From assembly GCA_028871595.1 (NCBI GenBank), contig JAGWMT010000020.1:1-22420 (forward strand): a stretch of 22,420 nucleotides of DNA. Reading direction: 5' to 3'. The notes under the pieces were generated by a model. The model searched no databases, was not told the DNA's origin, and saw only the letters and a program-made list of their open reading frames with translations. Shown here in pieces: positions 7,338-14,604 of the stretch. The DNA is from Elusimicrobiota bacterium (GTDB lineage Bacteria > Elusimicrobiota > Elusimicrobia > UBA1565 > UBA9628). Numbering within the stretch: the first letter of the stretch is position 1; the number at the start of each line of letters is the position of its first letter. The position numbers and the translations under genes were made by a program.

Positions 7338-8369
7338 ATGCTCAGAGCGTTCTTGCGCAGGACGGGGTGGGCGACGCTCCTATCAATTGTCTGGATGGCG
7401 GCGCTTGTCGGGCCGGCCGGAAGCCAGGAAGTTTACTCCGACGAAGCCCCCTACACTTCGGCCGTCCAGCGCGCGGCGGGAATCCGGAGCGAAGTTTGCT
7501 CCGTCTGTCATGGGGCCCGCGGGATCAGCAAATGGACCTTCGTGCCGAACCTGGCGGGCCAGGACAAGGACTATCTCATCAATCAGCTCACGGGCTTGCG
7601 GGCCCGAAAGCGGGCCGACCACTACGCTCAGGCCGCGATGTGGGGCCACGCCGCCAACCTGAAGGACGACGAGATCGAGTCCCTGGCCGACTTTTACTCG
7701 AACCTCGAGCCCTCGAAAGGCGATCCCGGCGATCCCAATCAAATCGCTCTCGGCAGGAAGGTCTTCGAAAGATACGAGATCGGCCGGCCCGCCTGCGCCA
7801 CCTGTCATTTCGGCGGCCGGGGCAACAGGGATCTCCCAAGACTGGCCGGCCAGCACGCCGACTACGAAGCCCGCGCCCTGCGCGAATTTCACGCGGGGTT
7901 CCGCGTCAACGGCACCATGTCTTTCATGGCCGCGAAGCTGACCCTTCCGGAAATAAACGCCGCCGCGGCCTACGCGGCGAGCTTGAACGTGCCGGCGGAG
8001 GCCGCGCAAGCCGTCTCGAACTCCTCCCAGACCGTCGAGGCTCCCTCGGCCGAACGCGGACGCTCGGTCTTCCGGAACGTCGGCTGCTTCCAGTGCCACG
8101 GCGAAGACGGAAAGGGCGGCGTCGGCAATCCGAATTCCCAGGGCGGAATGGTCCCTGCTCTGACCTTGGTCTCTCAGGGTTACTCGGATTCGGAGCTCAA
8201 GGATAAGATCCGCCTGGGCGTCCGCTACGTCGGGAAAGCCGCGGCGAACGGCCCGACCCCTCCGCTTTTCATGCCGACCTGGGGAAGGATGCTGACGAAC
8301 CAGCAGCTCGATGACTTGGTCGCGTATCTGAAGAGCCTTGCGGCGGGAAAGAATTCTCAGGACTTCTAG
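7338..8369 (+). CDS. Periplasmic triheme cytochrome c
   Basis: A 343-residue protein with a signal peptide (about residues 1-29, cut near GPAGSQ) and three class-I cytochrome c modules. Heme motifs are CSVCH (54-58), CATCH (153-157) and CFQCH (250-254). Each module has a plausible axial methionine: M101 in the first, M194 or M197 in the second, and M312 in FMPTWGRML in the third. The first two modules resemble diheme cytochrome c4 (NLAGQ...YL..QL and RLAGQHADYEARAL); the third resembles a mono-heme cytochrome c of oxidase or alcohol-dehydrogenase subunits. The protein should shuttle electrons in the periplasm. GGGAGG (7328-7333) precedes the ATG, and the gene starts 12 bp after the Cyc2-like gene, so the pair form an operon in which this is the natural electron acceptor or donor for the outer-membrane heme. 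Confidence 0.9.
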   Translation: MLRAFLRRTGWATLLSIVWMAALVGPAGSQEVYSDEAPYTSAVQRAAGIRSEVCSVCHGARGISKWTFVPNLAGQDKDYLINQLTGLRARKRADHYAQAAMWGHAANLKDDEIESLADFYSNLEPSKGDPGDPNQIALGRKVFERYEIGRPACATCHFGGRGNRDLPRLAGQHADYEARALREFHAGFRVNGTMSFMAAKLTLPEINAAAAYAASLNVPAEAAQAVSNSSQTVEAPSAERGRSVFRNVGCFQCHGEDGKGGVGNPNSQGGMVPALTLVSQGYSDSELKDKIRLGVRYVGKAAANGPTPPLFMPTWGRMLTNQQLDDLVAYLKSLAAGKNSQDF

Positions 8370-8380
8370 TTTCCAGCCGC

Positions 8381-8636
8381 CTAACGACCGGAGGGCTTCA
8401 TCCCCATATTCTCATCCAGGGGAGCCGGTTTGATTTCTTCCTTGCCGGTCTCGTGCTGTAGGCGAGAGCGCTCCGCCTTTTGTCGTTTCGGACAGGTGGA
8501 GACGTCCACTTACGCCGGGCCCAGATCGTAATAGAAGCGGGCGGTGAGTTGTTGATCCGTGAACTTGCTTCCAGCCCAAGCCGGGATAGGCGCTGACGAT
8601 GTCCGGAAGCACGGTGATTTCCCGCGCCGGCGCATT
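8381..8636 (-). pseudogene. Short degraded coding remnant of unknown family
   Basis: Between the triheme cytochrome and the helicase the minus strand carries protein-like segments in two frames. First comes APAREITVLPDIVSAYPGLG, then after a frame change near the WK codons FTDQQLTARFYYDLGPA. An in-frame TAA at 8510-8512 follows. The same frame then continues with charged, natural-looking sequence ending in PLDENMGMKPSGR and a stop at 8381. Read together these look like the C-terminal part of a former soluble or periplasmic protein, broken by one frameshift and one stop. I do not recognise the family with certainty. The alternative is random open sequence, but the amphipathic, low-arginine composition differs from the shadow frames nearby. 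Confidence 0.35.
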
Positions 8637-8645
8637 TTGTCAATC

Positions 8646-9893
8646 TCAGCGGCGACCGGCGCGGCCGGAGTAGCCCTTGTGGCCGTGGAAGCCCTTCGGC
8701 GCCCCGCCGTGGTGCTCTTTTTTCGCGCCGGGAGGCGTCTGCGGGCGCGGCGAAGGCGCCGGCGCGGCGGGGAAGCCGGGGAGGACGGCGCGGGGGAAGA
8801 CCACGCCCGTGAACTTCTCGATGTCGCGCAGGAACGGCGCCTCGTCGGGCGACATCAAGGTCATCGCGTCGCCCACGCCGTGCGCGCGCGCGGTGCGGCC
8901 CACGCGGTGGACGTAGTCCTCGGGGTGGCGGGGGACGTCGAAGTTGACCACGTGGCTGATCTCGCGCACGTCGATGCCGCGGGCGGCCACGTCGGTGGCG
9001 ATGAGGACCTGGGTTTTCCCGGAGCGGAAGTCCTCCATGGCCGCGGCGCGCTGGCCCTGGGTGCGGCCGGAGTGGAGCACGCCCACGGAAAAGCCGCGCG
9101 CGGCCATGCGCTTGGCCAGGCGGTCGGCGCCGTGCTTGGTGCGGGTGAACACCAGCCCGGAGCGCAGACCCGCCGCGCTCAGCAAGGCGGCCAGCAGGTC
9201 GGTCTTGCGGTCCTGCGGGACCGGGTACACCACCTGGGTGATGCCGGCGGCCACCGTGGTGGGCTTGGAGATCTCCACGCGCACCGGGTTGCGCAAAGTG
9301 AAGGCGGCGATCTTCTCGATGTCCGGGCCTAAGGTGGCGGAGAACAGCAGGGTCTGGCGCTGCTTCGGGAGCTTGGCCACGATCTCCTTGATGGCGGGCA
9401 GGAAGCCCATGTCCAGCATCCGGTCGGCCTCGTCCAGGACCAGCACCTCGATGCGGTCCAGGCGCGCGGAGCCCTGGCGGATGTGGTCCTGCAGGCGCCC
9501 GGGCGTGGCCACCGCGATCTGCGCGCCGCCCGACAGCGCCTGGCGCTGGCCGAAATAACCGACGCCGCCGATGACCAGGGCCACCTTGTGCGGCGCGAAG
9601 CGGCCGCAGTCGCGGAACGAGGTCTCCACCTGGGCGGCCAGCTCGCGGCTGGGGACCAGCACCAAGGCGCGCAGACCGGGCCGGGGCGTCGCGGTGAGGC
9701 GGTTCAGCACGGGGAGCGCGAACGCCGCGGTCTTGCCGCCTCCCGTCTGCGCGCAGCCCAGCACGTCGCGGCCTTCCACGGCGGGGGGGACGGCGGCGGC
9801 CTGGATGGGCGTGGGGGCCGTGAAGCCCATGGCCGTCACTCCCTGAACGAGGTCCGCGTGGAGGCCGAGCTTGGAGAAGGGCGAGTCGCTCAT
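8646..9893 (-). CDS. DEAD-box ATP-dependent RNA helicase, RhlE-like
   Basis: A 415-residue helicase with the full motif series in order: Q motif GFTAPTPIQ, Walker A AQTGGGKT (48-55, where most relatives have GTGKT), PSREL (81-85), TPGR (130-133), DEAD (154-157), SAT (185-187), VFTRTKHG, ATDVAARGID and HRVGRTAR. It unwinds structured RNA, for example in ribosome assembly or RNA decay. The C-terminal ~45 residues are a Pro-, Gly-, His- and Lys-rich tail (EHHGGAPKGFHGHKGYSGR), a likely unstructured RNA-binding extension of the RhlE type. The ATG at 9893 lies five bases after a TAGAAT box and lacks a Shine-Dalgarno sequence. The gene is divergent from the lipoprotein operon, with 58 bp between start codons. 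Confidence 0.95.
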   Translation of the reverse strand: MSDSPFSKLGLHADLVQGVTAMGFTAPTPIQAAAVPPAVEGRDVLGCAQTGGGKTAAFALPVLNRLTATPRPGLRALVLVPSRELAAQVETSFRDCGRFAPHKVALVIGGVGYFGQRQALSGGAQIAVATPGRLQDHIRQGSARLDRIEVLVLDEADRMLDMGFLPAIKEIVAKLPKQRQTLLFSATLGPDIEKIAAFTLRNPVRVEISKPTTVAAGITQVVYPVPQDRKTDLLAALLSAAGLRSGLVFTRTKHGADRLAKRMAARGFSVGVLHSGRTQGQRAAAMEDFRSGKTQVLIATDVAARGIDVREISHVVNFDVPRHPEDYVHRVGRTARAHGVGDAMTLMSPDEAPFLRDIEKFTGVVFPRAVLPGFPAAPAPSPRPQTPPGAKKEHHGGAPKGFHGHKGYSGRAGRR

Positions 9894-9898
9894 CGGGC

Positions 9899-9912
9899 AT
9901 TCTAGCAGTTCG
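9899..9912 (-). promoter_or_regulatory. Extended -10 promoter giving a leaderless helicase transcript
   Basis: On the minus strand TGC-TAGAAT (complement of 9899-9907) is an extended -10 element. It is preceded by CGAAC and followed by exactly five bases (GCCCG) and the ATG. The element and its spacing match the promoter of the radical SAM gene at 19710-19723 almost base for base, which strengthens both calls. No obvious -35 box is seen. Confidence 0.6.
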
Positions 9913-9916
9913 GGAC

Positions 9917-9945
9917 TGGACGGCGGCGGGCGTTCCCGCTACACT
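9917..9945 (+). promoter_or_regulatory. Candidate promoter of the lipoprotein/L,D-transpeptidase operon
   Basis: TGGACG (9917-9922), 17 bp and TACACT (9940-9945) form a weak-to-moderate sigma70-like promoter. The -10 box ends six bases before GTG 9952, so the transcript would start at the codon (leaderless). It stands back to back with the helicase promoter. Confidence 0.45.
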
Positions 9946-9951
9946 GTGCGC

Positions 9952-10500
9952 GTGAGGATTTCCGCCCTTCTCTGCGCCGCCGCGTTCGCGGCGGCCTGCG
10001 CGCCGGGGTCCGGACGCGTGACCACCAGCTCCCAGGCGCCGTCCACCCGCGTCAAGGCGCTGGCGATCGCCACCGTGCGCGGCGCCGGAGGACGGGGCCC
10101 GGACGTGGCCCGCGCCCTGGCCAAGCGACTGGAGGCGGGCGGTTTCCGCGCGACCGCTCTGGAGGATTCCGACAGCGTCCTGGCGGGCTCCGTCCTGGAC
10201 CTGGACGTGGCCGCCAACCCGCGCGTCTTGGCCGAGATCGCGCGCGCGACCGGCGCCGACGCCGTGGTGTTCCTGACCATGGACGACGGCTGGAAGACGC
10301 TGGACGTGGCCGTGCTGAACCTGGCCGGCGGCGACCCCCTGCTGCGCGCGACCGCGCGGCCCCGCGGCGCCGTTTTCGCGACGGCCGACGACGCCGCCGC
10401 CGGCGCGGCCGAGGCCCTGGCCCCTCTTTCCCCCGACCGCGCGCGCGCGCGCGCGGCCGCCCGCCCGGGCGGCGGCCTGGACGATCTGCCCGAGCCATGA
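9952..10500 (+). CDS. Small lipoprotein of unknown function
   Basis: A 182-residue protein. It starts with a short lipoprotein signal, MRISALLCAAAFAAAC, with the acylated cysteine at 16. The rest has an alternating alpha/beta pattern: KALAIATVRGAGG, a helix DVARALAKRLEAGGF, LAEIARATGADAVVFLTMDD and WKTLDVAVLNL. That order recalls periplasmic lipoproteins that handle envelope assembly (LpoB/CsgG-like alpha/beta domains), but the match is too weak for a name. The tail is Ala/Arg-rich and encoded by an almost pure GC dinucleotide run. GTG 9952 was chosen because the -10 box ends six bases earlier; an in-frame GTG at 9946 abuts that box. The stop overlaps the ATG of the L,D-transpeptidase (ATGA), so it probably helps cell-wall work. 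Confidence 0.65.
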   Translation: MRISALLCAAAFAAACAPGSGRVTTSSQAPSTRVKALAIATVRGAGGRGPDVARALAKRLEAGGFRATALEDSDSVLAGSVLDLDVAANPRVLAEIARATGADAVVFLTMDDGWKTLDVAVLNLAGGDPLLRATARPRGAVFATADDAAAGAAEALAPLSPDRARARAAARPGGGLDDLPEP

Positions 10501-11273
10501 GCGAGGCTCCTTTCGGGCGGACGTTGTACCCCCTGGGCCTGGCGCTGTGGCTGGGCGCGTTCGGCTGGCGCGCGTGCGCCGTTTCCCGCGCCGCCTCCGA
10601 CCTGGCGCGGCGGACCGATCAGGTGGAGGGCGACGCCCAGGCGCTCAACCAGGGGGCGAGCCGCCTGCGGGCGCTGGCGCGCGAGTCCGTCGCGCAGTCC
10701 CGCGAGGCCGAATTCCTGGAGGGCCTTCCCAACATCCTTCCCGAGGACAAGGGCTACCTGCGCACGCAAAAGGCCATCGAGGGAGAGGTCTCCGCCTTGC
10801 GCATGAAGGTCGGGCGCCGCCTGAAAGGCGCCCTGCACGTGGTGGTGGACGCCAAGGCCAACAAGATGTACGTGAAGAAGGGCCTGAAGCTCCTCTGGTC
10901 GGCCGACGTGTCCGTCGGCCGCGGGGGCCTGCTCGCGGACAAGAAAAGCGGCCAGCGCTGGGAGTTCGTGACCCCGCGCGGCGAGTTCCGCGTGATCGGC
11001 AAGGGCGTCAACCCGAAATGGCGCAAGCCCGACTGGGCCTTCGTGGAGGCGGGCGAGCCGGTGCCTCCGCCCGACGATCCCGCGCGCTTCGTGGACGGCG
11101 AGCTGGGGGCCTATTTTTTCAACCTGGGCGACGGCTACCTGATGCACGGGACGCGCAACGAGGAGATGCTGGGCCGTCCCGCCTCGCACGGCTGCGTGCG
11201 CATCGGCGCGGCCGATCTGGAGAAGCTGTATTCGACCGTGCCGATCGGGACCAAGGTGTATATCTTCGAATGA
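10497..11273 (+). CDS. Membrane-anchored L,D-transpeptidase (YkuD domain)
   Basis: A 258-residue protein with an N-terminal membrane anchor (about residues 8-29), a predicted coiled-coil stalk (about 33-75) and a YkuD catalytic domain from about 112. Key residues are present: H217 in MHGTRNEE and the S230-H231-G232-C233-V234-R235 active site, with C233 the nucleophile. L,D-transpeptidases make 3-3 crosslinks in peptidoglycan or attach proteins to it, acting in the periplasm. The strand IVVDAK-type opening (VVVDAKANKMYVKKG) is the standard start of the fold. The domain has a long insert (about 172-205, PKWRKPDWAFVEAGEPVPPP), also common in this family. It overlaps both neighbours by four bases. 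Confidence 0.92.
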   Translation: MSEAPFGRTLYPLGLALWLGAFGWRACAVSRAASDLARRTDQVEGDAQALNQGASRLRALARESVAQSREAEFLEGLPNILPEDKGYLRTQKAIEGEVSALRMKVGRRLKGALHVVVDAKANKMYVKKGLKLLWSADVSVGRGGLLADKKSGQRWEFVTPRGEFRVIGKGVNPKWRKPDWAFVEAGEPVPPPDDPARFVDGELGAYFFNLGDGYLMHGTRNEEMLGRPASHGCVRIGAADLEKLYSTVPIGTKVYIFE

Positions 11274-12076
11274 GAACTCCTCCTCCCGCCGCCGACCGCC
11301 TCCTGCGCCGCTTGGACCGGCGCGCGACCGCGCCGCTGCTGCTGGCCGTCGGGGGGCTGATCCTGGCCGGCTGCTGGATGCTCCAATCCTGGCTGACCGC
11401 CCACGCCCGCCTGGCCGCCGCCTCCCACGCGAGCGCCGCCGCCGCGCTCGACGACCTGGACCTGGAACTGTCCGAGCGCCAGGCCCTGCGCGACCTGGTC
11501 GCCCGCGACCTGGCCCGCGCCAAGCGCAGCGCCGCCGACCTGTCCCGCTCCCGCCGCGCGCTGTTCGAGGGGGGGCTGGCCCTGTCCGAGGAGAAGCGTC
11601 TTTTGGAAAAGCAGTGGGAGATCATGACCACCTATCTGCTCGTGGACCTGAAGAACGACCGCGTGGACGTCATGCGCGGCGAGCAGGCCTACGAGACCTT
11701 GCCGCTGGGCGGCGCGCGGCCCCGCGCCGTGGGGGGGGACATGAAGCCCCTGCCGCGGCTGGCCACCATCGTCACCAAGGAGCGCTACGCCCATCCCGAA
11801 CGCGGGAAGTCCGAAGAGGTCGGCGGGCGCCTGGACTGGGAGCCGCCCCAGGTGGGCGCCTCATTGCGCGCCAGCGCGCTGGGCGAGAACGTGCTGTTCA
11901 CCAAGGAAGGCCTGATCCTGCATGGCCCGCCGCTGAAGAAGGCCGAGCACGAGGCCTACCCGCACCTGTGCCTGACCTTGCCCGCGGCCACCGCGCGCCG
12001 CCTGTACCAGCGCAGCTTCGTGGGCACCCGCGTCCTGATCCGCGACGGCGCCGCTCCGGCGGGCGCCAAGCCGTGA
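11270..12076 (+). CDS. Divergent membrane-anchored L,D-transpeptidase-like protein
   Basis: A 268-residue paralogue-like partner of the preceding gene: cytoplasmic basic N-terminus, membrane helix (about 20-42), an Ala/Leu/Glu-rich coiled-coil stalk (about 45-118) and a YkuD-like domain that opens with YLLVDLKNDRVDVMRG. The active-site region is altered. LILHGP keeps the histidine (H218), but the usual SHGCVR is replaced by PHLCLT, keeping His232 and Cys234 while losing the glycine and the arginine. The protein may still be active with changed specificity, or may act as a non-catalytic partner or regulator of the first enzyme. ATG 11270 overlaps the upstream stop by four bases, and its own stop overlaps the GTG of the transporter gene. 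Confidence 0.75.
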   Translation: MRTPPPAADRLLRRLDRRATAPLLLAVGGLILAGCWMLQSWLTAHARLAAASHASAAAALDDLDLELSERQALRDLVARDLARAKRSAADLSRSRRALFEGGLALSEEKRLLEKQWEIMTTYLLVDLKNDRVDVMRGEQAYETLPLGGARPRAVGGDMKPLPRLATIVTKERYAHPERGKSEEVGGRLDWEPPQVGASLRASALGENVLFTKEGLILHGPPLKKAEHEAYPHLCLTLPAATARRLYQRSFVGTRVLIRDGAAPAGAKP

Positions 12077-13338
12077 GCCGCCCCCGCGCGCTGACGCGGC
12101 TGGACCTGACCGCGATCGGGGTCAACGCCATCGTCGGCTCCAGCATTTTCCTGTTCCCGGGGAAGCTGGCCGCCCTGCTGGGTCCGGCGTCCATCGCGGC
12201 CTTCGCCCTGACCGCCGCGGCGCTGGCTCCGGTGGCGCTGTGCTTCGCGGAAGCCTCCTCCACGCGCGACCGCGCGGGCGGCCCGTCGCTGTACGCCCAG
12301 GAGGCCTTCGGGCCGCTGGCGGGCTTCTCCATCGGCTGGCTGTGCTGGATCACGGAGATCGTCAGTTGGGCCGCCGTGGCCTCGGGCCTGTCGGTGTACG
12401 CGGCCCCGTTCTGGCCCGCGCTGGGCTCTCCCGCGGCGGGGAAAGCCGTGGCCGCGCTGTCCATCGCGCTCCTGGCGGGCGTCAACCTGTTCGGCGCCAA
12501 GCCCGGCGCGAGGGTGTCCACCTCCCTCACGGCCGCCAAACTGCTTCCCTTATTGGCCGTCGCCCTGGCCGGTCTACCATTGTGGCTGAAAGGCGGCGGG
12601 GCCGCTTTGACGCCGTTCGCGCCTCACGGGTGGGGCGCCCTCCCGAAGGCGTGCTTCCTGGCCTACTTCGCCTTCCAGGGCTTCGAGGTCGTGCCGGTTC
12701 CCGCCGGCGAAGCCCGCGACCCCGCGCGCGACGCCCCGTTCGCCGTTCTGGTTTCGTTGATCGTCGCCGCCGGGCTTTACGGTCTGATCCAGGCCGCGTC
12801 CTTGGCCGCCGTCCCGGGCTTGGCCGCGTCCTCGCGTCCGTTGTCCGACGCCGGCCTGGCGTTGTTCGGCCCCTCCGGCGAGCGCCTGGTCGCGGCGGGA
12901 GCGCTCATCTCCATGTTCGGCTTCACCGCGGGCTGCGCCTTGGGCGGGCCGCGGTACTTGGTGGCGCTCGGGGAGGAGGGGCACCTGCCGCGCGTGTTCG
13001 CGCGCGCCGGCGGGTCGGGCGGCGCGCCCGTGGCCGCCGTTTTGCTCACGGCCGCCACGGCGCTGGGCGCGGCCCTGGTCCTGGATTTCGACCGCCTGAT
13101 CGACTTCGGCAACGTGGTCATCGGCGCGCAGTACCTGGCCACGTGCGCGGCGGTGCTGGCCGACCGGCGGCGCGGACGGCCGGCGGCGTTCGTCGCGCCG
13201 GGCGGGCGGCTGATCCCGCTGGCGGGGATCGCGGCGACGGTGTGGCTCGGGGCGCAGGGAGGCTGGGGCCAGCTGGCCGCGGCCGCGGTGTGCCTGGGGG
13301 CGGGTCTGGCGGTTCGGGCCGCCGCCAAAACCGCTTGA
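12073..13338 (+). CDS. APC-family amino-acid transporter
   Basis: A 421-residue, highly hydrophobic protein with about 12 membrane segments. The first helix carries the APC substrate-binding loop, TAIGVNAIVGSSIFLFPG, the equivalent of the GxG(I/V)G motif. Further family signs are FAEASSTRDRAGGPSLYAQEAFG and NLFGAKPGARVS. AYFAFQGFEVVPVPAGEARDP resembles the fifth-sixth helix region, and GGPRYLVALGEEGHLPRVFA resembles the loop before helix nine. It should import or exchange amino acids across the inner membrane by proton or antiport coupling. It is the last gene of the operon with the two L,D-transpeptidases, so a substrate linked to wall turnover (such as released D- or L-amino acids) is possible but not shown. 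The GTG start overlaps the upstream stop; the promoter of yceI overlaps its stop codon. Confidence 0.87.
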   Translation: MSRPRALTRLDLTAIGVNAIVGSSIFLFPGKLAALLGPASIAAFALTAAALAPVALCFAEASSTRDRAGGPSLYAQEAFGPLAGFSIGWLCWITEIVSWAAVASGLSVYAAPFWPALGSPAAGKAVAALSIALLAGVNLFGAKPGARVSTSLTAAKLLPLLAVALAGLPLWLKGGGAALTPFAPHGWGALPKACFLAYFAFQGFEVVPVPAGEARDPARDAPFAVLVSLIVAAGLYGLIQAASLAAVPGLAASSRPLSDAGLALFGPSGERLVAAGALISMFGFTAGCALGGPRYLVALGEEGHLPRVFARAGGSGGAPVAAVLLTAATALGAALVLDFDRLIDFGNVVIGAQYLATCAAVLADRRRGRPAAFVAPGGRLIPLAGIAATVWLGAQGGWGQLAAAAVCLGAGLAVRAAAKTA

Positions 13339-13363
13339 CAAACGTAATCGAAGTGGTTACAAT
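13335..13363 (+). promoter_or_regulatory. Strong sigma70-like promoter for the YceI gene
   Basis: TTGACA (13335-13340), a 17-bp spacer and TACAAT (13358-13363) match consensus at 11 of 12 positions. The -35 box overlaps the TGA stop (13336-13338) of the transporter gene. The spacer and -10 box contain GTAA and TTAC arms nine bases apart, which might serve as an operator. Transcription would start about 40 bases before the ATG. Confidence 0.8.
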
Positions 13364-13408
13364 TAAAACCGCGTTCGTCGCTTTCGTTAAAATCGGAGGA
13401 AACTGATC

Positions 13409-14011
13409 ATGCGAAAAATGATTCTCGCCGCCGTCGCCGTGGGCCTCTTCGCCGGCGCCGCCGGCGCCACGGAGTACGACATCGACCCGGCCCACACCCA
13501 GGTGGGCTTCAAGGCCCGCCACGTGGTGGGCAAGGTCCCGGGCCGCTTCACCAAGTTCTCGGGCTCGTTCACCTACGACAAGAAGAACCCCAAGGCGTGG
13601 AAGGCCGAGGCCACCATCGACGCGGCCTCCATCAACACCGACGTCGAGGCGCGCGACAAGCACCTGAAGTCCGACGCGTTCTTCGACGTGGAGAAGTGCC
13701 CGACGATCGTCTTCAAGAGCACCAAGGTCGCGGCCGTCAAGGGCGACCACTTCAAGCTCCTGGGAGATCTGACCATGCACTGCGTGACGAAGCCCGTCGC
13801 GCTGGACGTGGAGGTGGACGGCACCGGCAAGGACCCGTGGGGCAACGAGAGCGCCAGCTTCAGCGCGACCGCGACGGTCAACCGCCAGGACTGGGGCATC
13901 AGCTGGAACAAGTCCCTGGACTCGGGCGGGGTGCTGGTCGGCGACAAGATCGAGCTGAGCCTCGAGGTCACCGGCAACGCCAAGAAGGCCGACGCGCCCG
14001 CGAAAAAGTGA
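13409..14011 (+). CDS. YceI family periplasmic protein
   Basis: A 200-residue secreted protein with a clear signal peptide (MRKMILAAVAVGLFAGAAGA, cut before TEYDIDP). The mature part is a YceI-type lipocalin-like barrel: IDPAHTQVGFKARHVVGKVP, FTKFSGSFTYD, ATIDAASINTDVEARDKHLK, SDAFFDVEKCPTIVFKST and ATVNRQDWGISWN. Family members bind polyisoprenoid or similar long lipids in the periplasm; the exact ligand and role are unsettled, often linked to stress. AATCGGAGGA (13391-13400) places the ribosome-binding site before the ATG. It is expressed from its own strong promoter and appears monocistronic, as the next gene has a separate promoter. Confidence 0.93.
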   Translation: MRKMILAAVAVGLFAGAAGATEYDIDPAHTQVGFKARHVVGKVPGRFTKFSGSFTYDKKNPKAWKAEATIDAASINTDVEARDKHLKSDAFFDVEKCPTIVFKSTKVAAVKGDHFKLLGDLTMHCVTKPVALDVEVDGTGKDPWGNESASFSATATVNRQDWGISWNKSLDSGGVLVGDKIELSLEVTGNAKKADAPAKK

Positions 14012-14037
14012 GCCGCGGCGCAATTCCAAATGCGGGG

Positions 14038-14066
14038 TTGACAGGAAGGGGAGCATCGGCTAACCT
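14038..14066 (+). promoter_or_regulatory. Sigma70-like promoter for the DUF3015 gene
   Basis: TTGACA (14038-14043), 17 bp, then TAACCT (14061-14066). A strong ribosome-binding site AAAGGAGG follows at 14102-14109, eight bases before the ATG at 14118. Confidence 0.65.
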
Positions 14067-14117
14067 TCCAACGCCCCGGCCGTCCGGGGCGACGGCAGAC
14101 GCAAAGGAGGCTCTCTG

Positions 14118-14594
14118 ATGAAGCGAACTCTGATGATGCTCGTGGCCGTGGCCGCTCTTGCGCCGCTCGCGCACGCGGGAGGTCATTTGGACGCCGGTTG
14201 CGGACTGGGGAGCATGCTCTTCAAGGAAGACAAGCCGGTGCATCAGATCCTGGCGGCCACCACCAACGGGACGTTCGGCAACCAGACCTTCGGCATCACG
14301 ACCGGAACGCTCGGCTGTTCGTCGGGCGGCCTGATCAAGGCGTCGAAGGAGCGCGAGGTGTTCACCGCCACGAACTTCCGCGCGATCGAACTGGAGCTGG
14401 CCAAGGGTTCCGGCCAGTACTCCGCGTCCCTGGCCGCCATGTCCGGCTGCCAGGCCGCGCCGTTCGCGGCGTTCGCGAAGGCGCGCTACGAGAAGATCCT
14501 GCCGAACGAGAAGACCTCTCCGGCGGAGCTTCTGAACAACCTCGATAAGGAGATCGCCTCCGACCCGTCCATGGCCAAGGCCTGCGGCGTCTAA
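14118..14594 (+). CDS. DUF3015 family periplasmic protein
   Basis: A 158-residue exported protein with a signal peptide (MKRTLMMLVAVAALAPLAHA). It matches DUF3015, a family of unknown function found in diderm bacteria. Typical features are the GCGLGSMLF opening, an Asn/Thr-rich QILAATTNGTFGNQTFGITTG stretch with a GTLGCSS turn, and a helical C-terminal half. Four cysteines (28, 67, 111 and 156) could form two disulfides. It has its own promoter and strong ribosome-binding site, and a terminator hairpin follows its stop by 18 bp, so it is probably transcribed mainly alone. No function can be assigned. Confidence 0.85.
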   Translation: MKRTLMMLVAVAALAPLAHAGGHLDAGCGLGSMLFKEDKPVHQILAATTNGTFGNQTFGITTGTLGCSSGGLIKASKEREVFTATNFRAIELELAKGSGQYSASLAAMSGCQAAPFAAFAKARYEKILPNEKTSPAELLNNLDKEIASDPSMAKACGV

Positions 14595-14604
14595 GGGCCC
14601 GGAA

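Noticed and set aside
8398..9900. 500-codon minus-strand frame across the helicase
   Set aside because: It is the neighbouring frame of the DEAD-box gene, very rich in Arg, Pro and Gly, with no family motif; the helicase frame has all conserved motifs.
10439..10453. Pure GC dinucleotide run
   Set aside because: A 15-base alternating run that could favour Z-DNA, but it fits Ala/Arg codons in a GC-rich gene and needs no special function.
12574..13341. 255-codon minus-strand frame opposite the transporter
   Set aside because: Gln/Arg/Gly-rich shadow of a membrane protein gene, without start signals.
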